This document shows, piece after piece, positions 1 through 5,422 of a DNA stretch of 11,645 nucleotides. The DNA comes from an uncultured Collinsella sp. Its GTDB lineage: Bacteria; Actinomycetota; Coriobacteriia; Coriobacteriales; Coriobacteriaceae. The stretch covers positions 1 to 11,645 of the forward strand of contig CALHWR010000121.1 of the NCBI GenBank assembly GCA_938036665.1, read 5' to 3'. A program made the position numbers and the translations under genes. The first letter of the stretch is position 1, and every line of letters begins with the position of its first letter. A model generated the notes under the pieces. That model was not told the origin of the DNA, made no database searches, and saw only the letters and a list, made by a program, of their open reading frames with translations.

Positions 1-15
1 ACGCGCATAAAGAGA

Positions 16-49
16 GCCTCCCATTTCTCATGTCCAAGAAATGGGAGGC
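16..49 (-). terminator. Intrinsic terminator downstream of the DegV-family gene
   Basis: A perfect 13-bp inverted repeat (16-28 with 37-49) encloses an 8-nt loop. On the minus strand it is followed by a T-rich tail, TCTCTTT (15 to 9), whereas the plus-strand side has no T run. That makes it a leftward terminator, about 90 nt past the stop of the DegV gene. The bases between, 50-138, show no gene or other strong structure. The tail is interrupted by C, so termination may be incomplete. Confidence 0.7.
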
Positions 50-138
50 AGTTCAAAACAACGGGACGGGCCTTTTCTGTTTTCGAATGTCAGGAGTGAC
101 AAGCGCAGCTGTTAAAACTGACAGTCAGCGCACGAACG

Positions 139-1029
139 CTAATCCACGCGCTTGTCGCCCATAAAGAAGAGCGCCACCGTACCAGGTCCGGTGTGCGAAC
201 CGATCAGAGTACCGATGTTATTGATCTCGATCTTGCCTTTAAGCTGCGGAACCTGTTCCTCAATCAGCGCCGCAACTGCCTCCGCATCCTCGCGGCACGC
301 CGAGTGCGACATGATGCACTTACCCGAATATTCCGCACCGTCCTGCACGTGTGCCATCATGGTCTTAGCCATCTCGGAAATCGCGCGCTTCTTAGTGCGA
401 ATCTTCTCACGTGGCGACAGCCCACCTTCGCAATCGACCGTCATAAGTGGGCAAATCTTAAGCGCCGTGCCGATGATCGCGCTTGCGGCCGAAATGCGAC
501 CGCCTCGTAGGTAGCTCGACAGATCGGTCGAGAAGAACCAGTGGTGAAGGTTGAGTTTATGCTCCTCAATCCAAGCGGCCGTCTCGTCGAGCGAAGCGCC
601 GCCATCGCGAACGTCGGCGGCACATTCCGCCAGCAGGCCAAAGCCCGAAGACGCCGCCAACGAATCGATGACGCGCACCTTGCCGCCCTGAGGATAGCGA
701 TCCGCGAGCATCTGTGCCGCAACGCAGGCCGATCCATACGTGCCCGAAATACCCGACGACAACGTCAGGTGCAGCACGTCTTTACCCTCGGCAACAAACG
801 GCTCCCAAAACTCCTCGTACTCACCCACGCTCACCTGAGACGTCTTGGGCATGGCGCCCGCGGCAATCTGGGCAAAAAACTCGTCCGGCGTAATCGACTG
901 ATACAGATCGTCCGTATAGACAACATCGTCGATCTCGTAATGAAAACACACGACAGGGATATTGCGCGACGCAAAGAACTCACGGGTTCGATCGGCGGCG
1001 GATTCACAGGTCAGGACAAAATCACTCAT
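139..1029 (-). CDS. DegV family protein (FakB-type fatty-acid-binding protein)
   Basis: This 296-residue protein has the usual length of the DegV family, two-domain proteins that bind one fatty acid. In Gram-positive bacteria the FakB members present exogenous fatty acids to the kinase FakA, which makes acyl-phosphate for phospholipid synthesis. Family signatures are visible: an N-terminal D-S-x-x-D-like strand (CESAADRT, 8-15), PKTSQVS (61-67) with the ligand-contacting Thr-Ser, SSGISGTYGSA (91-101), LRGGRIS (174-180) and IGSHTGPGT (276-284) near the C-terminus. No signal peptide or membrane segment is seen, so it is cytoplasmic. The ATG is supported by AAGGAG on the minus strand (1041-1036), six bases upstream. 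The gene is divergent from fbp and seems monocistronic; no fakA lies in the window. The family call is firm. The fatty-acid role is inferred from the family, and the specific ligand is unknown. Confidence 0.93.
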   Translation of the reverse strand: MSDFVLTCESAADRTREFFASRNIPVVCFHYEIDDVVYTDDLYQSITPDEFFAQIAAGAMPKTSQVSVGEYEEFWEPFVAEGKDVLHLTLSSGISGTYGSACVAAQMLADRYPQGGKVRVIDSLAASSGFGLLAECAADVRDGGASLDETAAWIEEHKLNLHHWFFSTDLSSYLRGGRISAASAIIGTALKICPLMTVDCEGGLSPREKIRTKKRAISEMAKTMMAHVQDGAEYSGKCIMSHSACREDAEAVAALIEEQVPQLKGKIEINNIGTLIGSHTGPGTVALFFMGDKRVD

Positions 1030-1046
1030 ATGAGGCTCCTTAAGTA

Positions 1047-1072
1047 TTGCTGTGCAAATTATCGCACAGCAA
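1047..1072 (-). promoter_or_regulatory. degV promoter: extended -10 inside a 9-bp inverted repeat
   Basis: TTGCTGTGC (1047-1055) is perfectly repeated in inverse at 1064-1072. The 8-base loop contains, on the minus strand, GATAAT (1063-1058) preceded by TGC, which together form an extended -10. No good -35 lies at the usual distance, which fits an extended -10 promoter. Transcription would begin near 1051 and leave about 20 nt of leader holding the AAGGAG ribosome-binding site (1041-1036). A repressor bound to this dyad would cover the -10. The dyad is seen directly; the promoter and operator roles are inferred. Confidence 0.5.
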
Positions 1073-1083
1073 GCCTAAATACG

Positions 1084-1123
1084 ATACAAATGTCCACTAT
1101 TTACCAATGCGAACCATTTGTAT
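1084..1123. promoter_or_regulatory. Second 9-bp inverted repeat in the divergent region
   Basis: ATACAAATG (1084-1092) is matched exactly by CATTTGTAT (1115-1123), with centres 31 bp apart (about three helical turns). On the minus strand the left arm lies just upstream of the degV -10, where an activator or -35 contact would sit. It could be a split operator or chance pairing in AT-rich DNA. Confidence 0.35.
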
Positions 1124-1220
1124 TGATTATCTTTATCATGAACATCCCCATCCCCGCCATGGGCCAACATGGGCAAAATCACCCGATTTGCCTCCACTCA
1201 ACCGCCATATCTACCTCAAC

Positions 1221-1232
1221 TAAATCGATTTA
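1221..1232. promoter_or_regulatory. Perfect 12-bp palindrome TAAATCGATTTA
   Basis: The 12 bases read identically on both strands and have a CG centre, a form common among operators of small helix-turn-helix repressors. The right half runs into one of the TTTACCA heptamers (1229-1235). It lies about 118 bp upstream of the fbp start. A regulatory role is inferred. Confidence 0.35.
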
Positions 1233-1293
1233 CCAAACCGTTCAGCCGACAATTCAGCCGCCGGCGCAAAATCGAAACAAAGCCGGCGCATAC

Positions 1294-1329
1294 TGGTAAA
1301 CGCTTGACACTGTTTTATCAGTTTTACCA
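1294..1329 (+). promoter_or_regulatory. Candidate fbp control region: TTGACA -35 flanked by repeated TTTAYCA boxes
   Basis: A perfect -35 hexamer TTGACA (1304-1309) lies 40 bases before the fbp start, but no convincing -10 follows at 16-18 bp. The hexamer is flanked by TGGTAAA (1294-1300) and by a tandem pair, GTTTTATCA (1312-1320) and GTTTTACCA (1321-1329). The first box and the -35 also form an imperfect dyad centred on CG (TGGTAAACGCTTGACA), reminiscent of LacI-family operators. The arrangement suggests regulated transcription, perhaps activator-dependent given the weak -10. The start point is uncertain. Confidence 0.35.
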
Positions 1330-1349
1330 ACCATATCGGAAGGTGTTTC

Positions 1350-3266
1350 ATGGTCGCATTCGATCGCAATCCGCAAGACTTCAAGTATCTGCGCCTGCTG
1401 TCGAGACAGTTTCCCACCGAGCAATCCGCGTTTACCGAGATCATCAATCTCTCGGCCATCCTCAACCTGCCCAAGGGCACCGAGCACTTTATGAGCGACC
1501 TGCATGGCGAATACGAAGCCTTCATGCACATCCTCAACAACTGCTCGGGCGTCGTACGCGAGCATGTCGACGAGATCTTTGGCGACACGCTCACCTTTTA
1601 TGAAAAGGGCGAGCTGTGCACGCTCATCTACTACCCGCGCGAGAAGATCGAGCTGGTCCGCAGCCAGCACGAGGACTCACCTACCTGGTATAAAACCATG
1701 CTCGACCAGCTTATTGTGGTTGCCCGCTCGCTTTCGAGCCGCTATACCCGCTCCAAGGTGCGTAAGGCCATCCCGCGCGATTACGCCTACATCATCGACG
1801 AGCTGCTGCACACGCATCCGGACGAGAACAACTATCGCGTGCGCTATCACGAGCGCATCGTGGAGTCCATTCTGGAGACCGCCAGCGCCGACGACTTTAT
1901 CGAGTCGCTTGCCTCGCTCATCAAGCGCCTGGCCGTCGACCACCTGCACCTGGTGGGCGACATCTTCGACCGCGGCGGCGGCGCGGCCAAGATTATGGAC
2001 CGCCTGCTCACCTACCATTCGCTCGACATCCAGTGGGGCAATCACGACCTGCTGTGGATGGGCGCCGCTGCCGGCGAGCCCGCCTGCATCGCCACGGTGC
2101 TGCGCAACAACCTGCGCTACGACAACTACGAGATTCTCGAAAACGACTATGGCATCTCGCTGCGCGAGCTTGTCGCCTTCGCCGACGCCGCCTATATCGC
2201 CGGCGAGCCCATCAGCCCGCTGATCAAAGCCATCAACGTCCTGCTCTTTAAGCTCGAGGGCCAGATTATCCAGCGTCACCCGGAGTTCGACATGGCCGAC
2301 CGCCTGCTGCTCGACAAGGTCGATCACGACGCCGGCACGGTCACCCTCGCCGACGGCAGCGTATGGCCGCTCACGACCAACGACTTCCCCACCGTCGATC
2401 CGACGGACCCCTACACGCTCACACCCGAGGAGCAGCACATCATCGACAAGCTCGTGTCCGAGTTTGTCACCGCCGATCACCTACATCGCCACATCGATTT
2501 CCTCTATACCCACGGCTCCATGTATAAGGTCGCCAACGGCAACCTGCTGTTCCATGGCTGCGTGCCGCTCAACGAGGATGGTACCTTTAGCAGCATGAAC
2601 TGCCTGGGCACCTGGCACGCAGGCCGCGATTATCTCGATTTTTGCGACCGCATCGCCCGCCGCGCCTGGCGCGTGGGCGACCGCGACGCCCTCGACTGGA
2701 TGTGGTACCTGTGGATCGGCTTTAACTCACCCGCCAGCGGACGCCTGGTGCGTACCTTTGAGCGCGCCTATATCGCCGATAAGAGCACCTGGGTCGAGCC
2801 GATGGACCCGTACTTTACGCTAACCAAGTCGCCCTCGGTCTGCGACGACATCATGCGCGAGTTCGGCGTTGCCCCCATGGCATGTTCGCCGACCGGTCAC
2901 ATCATCAATGGCCATACGCCCGTCAAGACTACCAAGGGCGAGCAGCCCATCCGCGCCAACGGCAAGCTGCTGGTCATCGATGGCGGTTTCTGCCGCGCCT
3001 ACCACCCCAAGACGGGCATCGCCGGCTACACGCTCATCTCGAGCTCGCGCGGATGCCGCCTCAAGTCGCACCAGGCCTTTACCACCGTTGCCGAGGCGCT
3101 CACCCGCAATATCGATATCGAGAGCGAGACCAACCGCTTTGACGAGGCCGACCGCCGCCGCATGGTAAGCGACACCGATACGGGTGCCAAGATCCGCAGC
3201 CAGATCCAGGACCTACGCCAACTGCTCGATGCATATAGAAACGGTGCTATCGAGGAGCGCGCCTAG
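1350..3266 (+). CDS. fbp: Fructose-1,6-bisphosphatase, class III
   Basis: This 638-residue protein matches the class III FBPase family (Bacillus subtilis Fbp type, usually about 640-670 residues) over its full length. These cytoplasmic Mn-dependent enzymes hydrolyse fructose 1,6-bisphosphate to fructose 6-phosphate plus phosphate in gluconeogenesis; the B. subtilis enzyme is modulated by PEP and AMP. The metallophosphatase motifs are intact: SDLHGE (49-54, Asp50 and His52), GDIFDRG (203-209), WGNHDL (229-234), LFHGC (400-404, His402) and INGHTP (519-524, His522), followed by VIDGGFCRAYHPKTGIAGY (542-560). The long insert between GNHD and the later histidines is typical of class III and separates it from short calcineurin-like phosphatases. 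The ATG is preceded by GGAAGG (1338-1343) with a six-base spacer. It is divergent from degV and lies 78 bases upstream of a GtrA gene without a clear terminator between, so co-transcription is possible. Confidence 0.96.
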   Translation: MVAFDRNPQDFKYLRLLSRQFPTEQSAFTEIINLSAILNLPKGTEHFMSDLHGEYEAFMHILNNCSGVVREHVDEIFGDTLTFYEKGELCTLIYYPREKIELVRSQHEDSPTWYKTMLDQLIVVARSLSSRYTRSKVRKAIPRDYAYIIDELLHTHPDENNYRVRYHERIVESILETASADDFIESLASLIKRLAVDHLHLVGDIFDRGGGAAKIMDRLLTYHSLDIQWGNHDLLWMGAAAGEPACIATVLRNNLRYDNYEILENDYGISLRELVAFADAAYIAGEPISPLIKAINVLLFKLEGQIIQRHPEFDMADRLLLDKVDHDAGTVTLADGSVWPLTTNDFPTVDPTDPYTLTPEEQHIIDKLVSEFVTADHLHRHIDFLYTHGSMYKVANGNLLFHGCVPLNEDGTFSSMNCLGTWHAGRDYLDFCDRIARRAWRVGDRDALDWMWYLWIGFNSPASGRLVRTFERAYIADKSTWVEPMDPYFTLTKSPSVCDDIMREFGVAPMACSPTGHIINGHTPVKTTKGEQPIRANGKLLVIDGGFCRAYHPKTGIAGYTLISSSRGCRLKSHQAFTTVAEALTRNIDIESETNRFDEADRRRMVSDTDTGAKIRSQIQDLRQLLDAYRNGAIEERA

Positions 3267-3344
3267 CTCCACCCGTGGGGATTGGCTAAACTTGCTGAGT
3301 TCATCATCCCCGCGGCGCCCCGGCGCAATCCTAAGGCAGGTACC

Positions 3345-3740
3345 ATGCAAAAGCTCCTTGCGCAGATCATGAAGTTTGGCGTCGTCGGCGTCGTCGCCAC
3401 GGTCATCGACTTTGGCATCATGAATCTGCTCCACTACGGTCTGGGCCTTAACATCCTGATCGCCAACACCAGCGGCTTTATCGTCTCGCTCATCTTTAAC
3501 TACGTCGCGAGCATGAAGTACGTGTTTGCACACAAGGAGGGCATGAGTCGCCGCCGCGAGTTCATTATCTTTGTCGTGCTGTCCGTGATCGGCTTGGCGC
3601 TCAACGACGGTATCGTGCTGGCGCTCAACGCCGGTCTGGGGCTCGAGGCCAATATCGCCAAGATTTGCGCCACCGCACTGGTCATGGTCTACAACTTTGT
3701 GACCCGAAAGATCTTCCTGGAGGGCGAGGAGACCAAATAG
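3345..3740 (+). CDS. GtrA family membrane protein, copy 1
   Basis: This 131-residue protein has four predicted membrane helices (about 10-30, 35-55, 73-95 and 99-119) and is a full-length GtrA-family member. Family proteins are thought to help flip polyprenyl-phosphate-linked sugars, or otherwise support glycosyltransferases that decorate cell-wall polymers. The loop NYVASMKYVFAHKEGMSRRREF (52-73) and the tail VYNFVTRKIFLEG (115-127) are shared with the second copy downstream. The ATG at 3345 follows AAGGCAGG (3333-3340) and gives an N-terminus like that of its paralogue. An in-frame TTG at 3282 would add 21 residues without a good ribosome site and is disfavoured. No glycosyltransferase partner is in the window. 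It follows fbp by 78 bases, where an imperfect 8-bp stem (3274-3281 with 3307-3314) has no U tract. The family call is firm; the substrate is unknown. Confidence 0.88.
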   Translation: MQKLLAQIMKFGVVGVVATVIDFGIMNLLHYGLGLNILIANTSGFIVSLIFNYVASMKYVFAHKEGMSRRREFIIFVVLSVIGLALNDGIVLALNAGLGLEANIAKICATALVMVYNFVTRKIFLEGEETK

Positions 3741-3764
3741 CTCGGCCTCCTCGTTGCACTACGG

Positions 3765-3808
3765 GGCCCACGAACGACGTGCGTCGAGCGCTGCGTTGTT
3801 CGTGGGCC
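3765..3808 (+). terminator. Hairpin after the first GtrA gene, probable weak intrinsic terminator
   Basis: GGCCCACGAAC (3765-3775) pairs perfectly with 3798-3808, and G-U and Watson-Crick pairs extend the stem inward. The plus-strand 3' side is followed by TTGCTCGTTT, a broken U tract; the other side has no T run. It starts 24 bases after the gtrA copy 1 stop. Termination is likely but not strong, so read-through into the second GtrA gene is possible. Confidence 0.55.
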
Positions 3809-3822
3809 TTGCTCGTTTACGG

Positions 3823-3864
3823 GCAAATTTGGCACGTTTGCGGATTGTCTCTTGCAAATTTGGC
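3823..3864. repeat. Two direct repeats of GCAAATTTGGC, 31 bp apart
   Basis: The 11-mer GCAAATTTGGC occurs at 3823-3833 and again at 3854-3864, so the copies are in register three helical turns apart. Each contains the 8-bp palindrome CAAATTTG. They lie upstream of the putative promoter of the second GtrA gene, an arrangement expected of a pair of regulator sites. The copies are seen directly; the function is inferred. Confidence 0.5.
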
Positions 3865-3891
3865 GAGTTCGTATAGTTCTTGGCAAAGACC

Positions 3892-3920
3892 TTACGTTTC
3901 CCATGCAAAAGCTCTAAAGT
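3892..3920 (+). promoter_or_regulatory. Candidate promoter for the second GtrA gene
   Basis: TTACGT (3892-3897) and TAAAGT (3915-3920) are separated by 17 bases, and each matches the sigma-70-type consensus in four of six positions. Transcription would start near 3927, about 30 bases before the GTG. This is weak support on sequence alone. Confidence 0.3.
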
Positions 3921-3959
3921 ATCCTCTGCTCGATTCGTCAACGCATTGGATGTGATTAC

Positions 3960-4367
3960 GTGCGCAAGGCACTGGCACAACCTCATACTAAGCAATTCCT
4001 CAAGTTCGCTGTCGTGGGCCTTATCTCCTTTGGCATCGACTGGGGCATGCTGATTGCGCTCGTCGAGCTGTTCCATCTCGACTTTTTGATGAGCACCACA
4101 GTCTCGTTTACCACCTCCGTCGTGGTTAACTACTGGCTCAGCATGAAGTACGTGTTCGACCATCGCGAGGGCATGAGCCGCAAGCGCGAGTTTACGATCT
4201 TCACCATCCTGTCGGTAATTGGTCTGGGTCTCAACGACCTGTACATGTTTGTGGGCGTCACGTTTTTGAGCATCGGCTACCAGGCCATGAAGGCAATCGC
4301 AACGTTCTTGGTCACCTGGTACAACTACTTTAGCCGTCGCTTATTCCTCGAGGGCGCGCAGTCGTAG
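3960..4367 (+). CDS. GtrA family membrane protein, copy 2
   Basis: This 135-residue protein has four predicted membrane helices (about 16-37, 41-60, 78-100 and 104-124) and is a paralogue of the gene just upstream. Identical or near-identical stretches are SMKYVF (61-66), EGMSR (70-74), LSVIGL (84-89), LND (91-93) and the YN-x-x-SR/TR-x-x-FLEG tail. The likely role is as for the family: membrane support or flipping of lipid-linked sugar for surface glycosylation. GTG at 3960 is the only usable start in the frame that keeps helix 1, because a stop lies upstream at 3915. Its ribosome site is poor (GGA at 3948-3950), suggesting modest translation. No partner glycosyltransferase adjoins it. A strong terminator follows 25 bases after the stop. 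Confidence 0.87.
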   Translation: MRKALAQPHTKQFLKFAVVGLISFGIDWGMLIALVELFHLDFLMSTTVSFTTSVVVNYWLSMKYVFDHREGMSRKREFTIFTILSVIGLGLNDLYMFVGVTFLSIGYQAMKAIATFLVTWYNYFSRRLFLEGAQS

Positions 4368-4392
4368 ACGGCCCAACATAATCTCGCTTCGC

Positions 4393-4430
4393 AGCCGGTT
4401 GGAATTCACGTTCCAACCGGCTTTTTGTTT
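4393..4430 (+). terminator. Strong intrinsic terminator after the GtrA pair
   Basis: A perfect 12-bp stem (4393-4404 with 4411-4422) with a six-base loop TTCACG is followed by TTTTGTTT on the plus strand. This is a textbook Rho-independent terminator and ends the rightward fbp-gtrA block. Confidence 0.93.
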
Positions 4431-4465
4431 GCCGAGAGACCCGGCGACCCAGTCCTCTACGCATG

Positions 4466-4505
4466 AAAAACGGGCGGCTCGGATGTTGGTCCGAACCGCC
4501 CGTTT
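4466..4505 (-). terminator. Strong intrinsic terminator of the DUF4430 gene pair
   Basis: A 16-bp stem (4468-4483 with 4490-4505) has one mismatch that becomes a G-U wobble in the minus-strand RNA, and a six-base loop. In the leftward direction it ends in TTTTT (4470-4466). It lies 20 bases past the stop of the 298-residue DUF4430 protein. It faces the rightward terminator at 4393-4430, so the two convergent units are insulated from each other. Confidence 0.92.
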
Positions 4506-4525
4506 GGCGCGCCATGTCGAGGCCT

Positions 4526-5422
4526 CTAGCCCGTTACGTAATACCACACGACGGTGTCGCCATTCTTGAGAATGTAATTGCTGCAGGCGGTATTGGGCGT
4601 TTTGCCGTTAACGGAGTACATCCAGCCGCTCGTGCCGCCGTGTTCCTTCTCGGCCAAACCGCCAATCGCGGCAACATAGGTACCATACGACGAAGGGCGC
4701 GCATTGATAGAAAGTCCCAACGCACACAGCGCGTCGTAAGGAGTTGCGCCCTCATTGAAGGTGAACGTGCCGCCAGAAGAGACAGGGTTACCCACGGCGC
4801 TCGATGTGACCGAGACCGTCACCGTGACGACGTGGCTAGGCTGCTGCGAGCCGACCTGATCGCCCGTAGAGGCGCCGCCGCCGTTGGATGCAGAACCACC
4901 GCCGGTCGTCGAGCCAGCGCTCGAAGATGAGCCGTCAGAAGCGCTTGATCCGCCAGTGGACCCAGAATTCTGCGAACCCGATTTATCCCCGGACTTCTTG
5001 CCGCCTTTGCCTTCGGACTTCTTCTCCTTCGAATCCTTGTCAGACTTCTTGTCCGAAGATTCAGACTTGTCCTTGGAATCAGATTCATCCGAGTCCTTGG
5101 ACTCGGAGTCCACAGCGTCAGAAGACGAGGAGCCCGCTGCCTCCGTCTTGCGAGAGGCGGTAGAGCCAGAGCCGGCAACGCTTTTCCCCGCCACGGCCCG
5201 AGCGATCCAATCGATGGACCAAGCACCGCTGGAAGAAGGTTGGACAAAACCCAGCGACACAACGATCAAGACGATGCAGACGGCCGTCAGGGCGCCAAAA
5301 AGCGCCTTGCGCCGAGGGGCGGCCGAAGCCGCGTCCTTTTTCTTTGCATCGTCAAGCTGGATGAACGACGAGTCGGGCTGCTTGGACTCGGCGTCCTGAG
5401 GCTTATTGGACACAGCCCTCAC
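4526..5422 (-). CDS. DUF4430 domain protein, type II membrane-anchored
   Basis: This protein of 298 residues has four parts. Residues 1-39 are a charged cytoplasmic tail ending in PRRK, and 40-60 are one membrane helix. Residues about 84-196 are a low-complexity Ser/Lys/Asp/Gly stalk, and about 198-298 are a DUF4430 domain with FNEGATPYDAL (222-232), GWMYSVNG (266-273) and NYILKNGDTVVWYY (282-295). DUF4430 resembles the C-terminal domain of transcobalamin/intrinsic factor. Corrinoid or other ligand binding is only a family-based guess. The positive residues before the helix predict N-in topology with the domain outside. The GTG start directly follows the TAG of the upstream giant gene. A second GTG, codon 4 (5413), has AGGTG six bases upstream and may be the true start. 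Translation is probably coupled to the upstream gene. Cys233 and Cys280 could form a disulfide. Confidence 0.85.
   Translation of the reverse strand: MRAVSNKPQDAESKQPDSSFIQLDDAKKKDAASAAPRRKALFGALTAVCIVLIVVSLGFVQPSSSGAWSIDWIARAVAGKSVAGSGSTASRKTEAAGSSSSDAVDSESKDSDESDSKDKSESSDKKSDKDSKEKKSEGKGGKKSGDKSGSQNSGSTGGSSASDGSSSSAGSTTGGGSASNGGGASTGDQVGSQQPSHVVTVTVSVTSSAVGNPVSSGGTFTFNEGATPYDALCALGLSINARPSSYGTYVAAIGGLAEKEHGGTSGWMYSVNGKTPNTACSNYILKNGDTVVWYYVTG

Larger units (their letters stand above)
1030..1349. promoter_or_regulatory. Divergent degV/fbp intergenic region rich in small repeats
   Basis: No gene was found in these 320 bases, which are visibly more AT-rich than the flanking genes. They contain a 9-bp dyad overlapping the degV -10 (1047-1072), a second 9-bp dyad (1084-1092 with 1115-1123), a perfect 12-bp palindrome (1221-1232), six copies of the heptamer TTTAYCA, and a perfect -35 hexamer TTGACA (1304-1309). 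Short direct repeats include CATGGGC (1158, 1168), TTCAGCCG (1241, 1253) and GCCGGCGCA (1260, 1282). The region must hold the promoters and probably the operators of both divergent genes. The binding proteins cannot be named. Confidence 0.7.

Noticed and set aside
541..1299. 252-residue plus-strand frame over the DegV gene and spacer
   Set aside because: It is antisense to the well-supported DegV gene, is rich in Arg and His like a shadow frame, and has no family motifs.
1677..2480. 267-residue minus-strand frame inside fbp
   Set aside because: It is antisense to the fbp metallophosphatase motifs and is Val/Gly/Asp-rich shadow sequence with no ribosome site considered credible.
3274..3314. 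Terminator between fbp and the first GtrA gene
   Set aside because: The imperfect 8-bp stem has a 25-base loop and no U tract on either strand, so it does not support termination.
3282..3344. TTG start that would lengthen the first GtrA protein by 21 residues
   Set aside because: It has no good ribosome site, the added residues are Pro/Arg-rich, and the ATG at 3345 with AAGGCAGG upstream matches the paralogue's N-terminus.
4526..5422. A firm call of cobalamin binding for the DUF4430 proteins
   Set aside because: The resemblance is to the transcobalamin C-terminal fold only. No corrinoid transporter, riboswitch or B12 enzyme is visible in the window.
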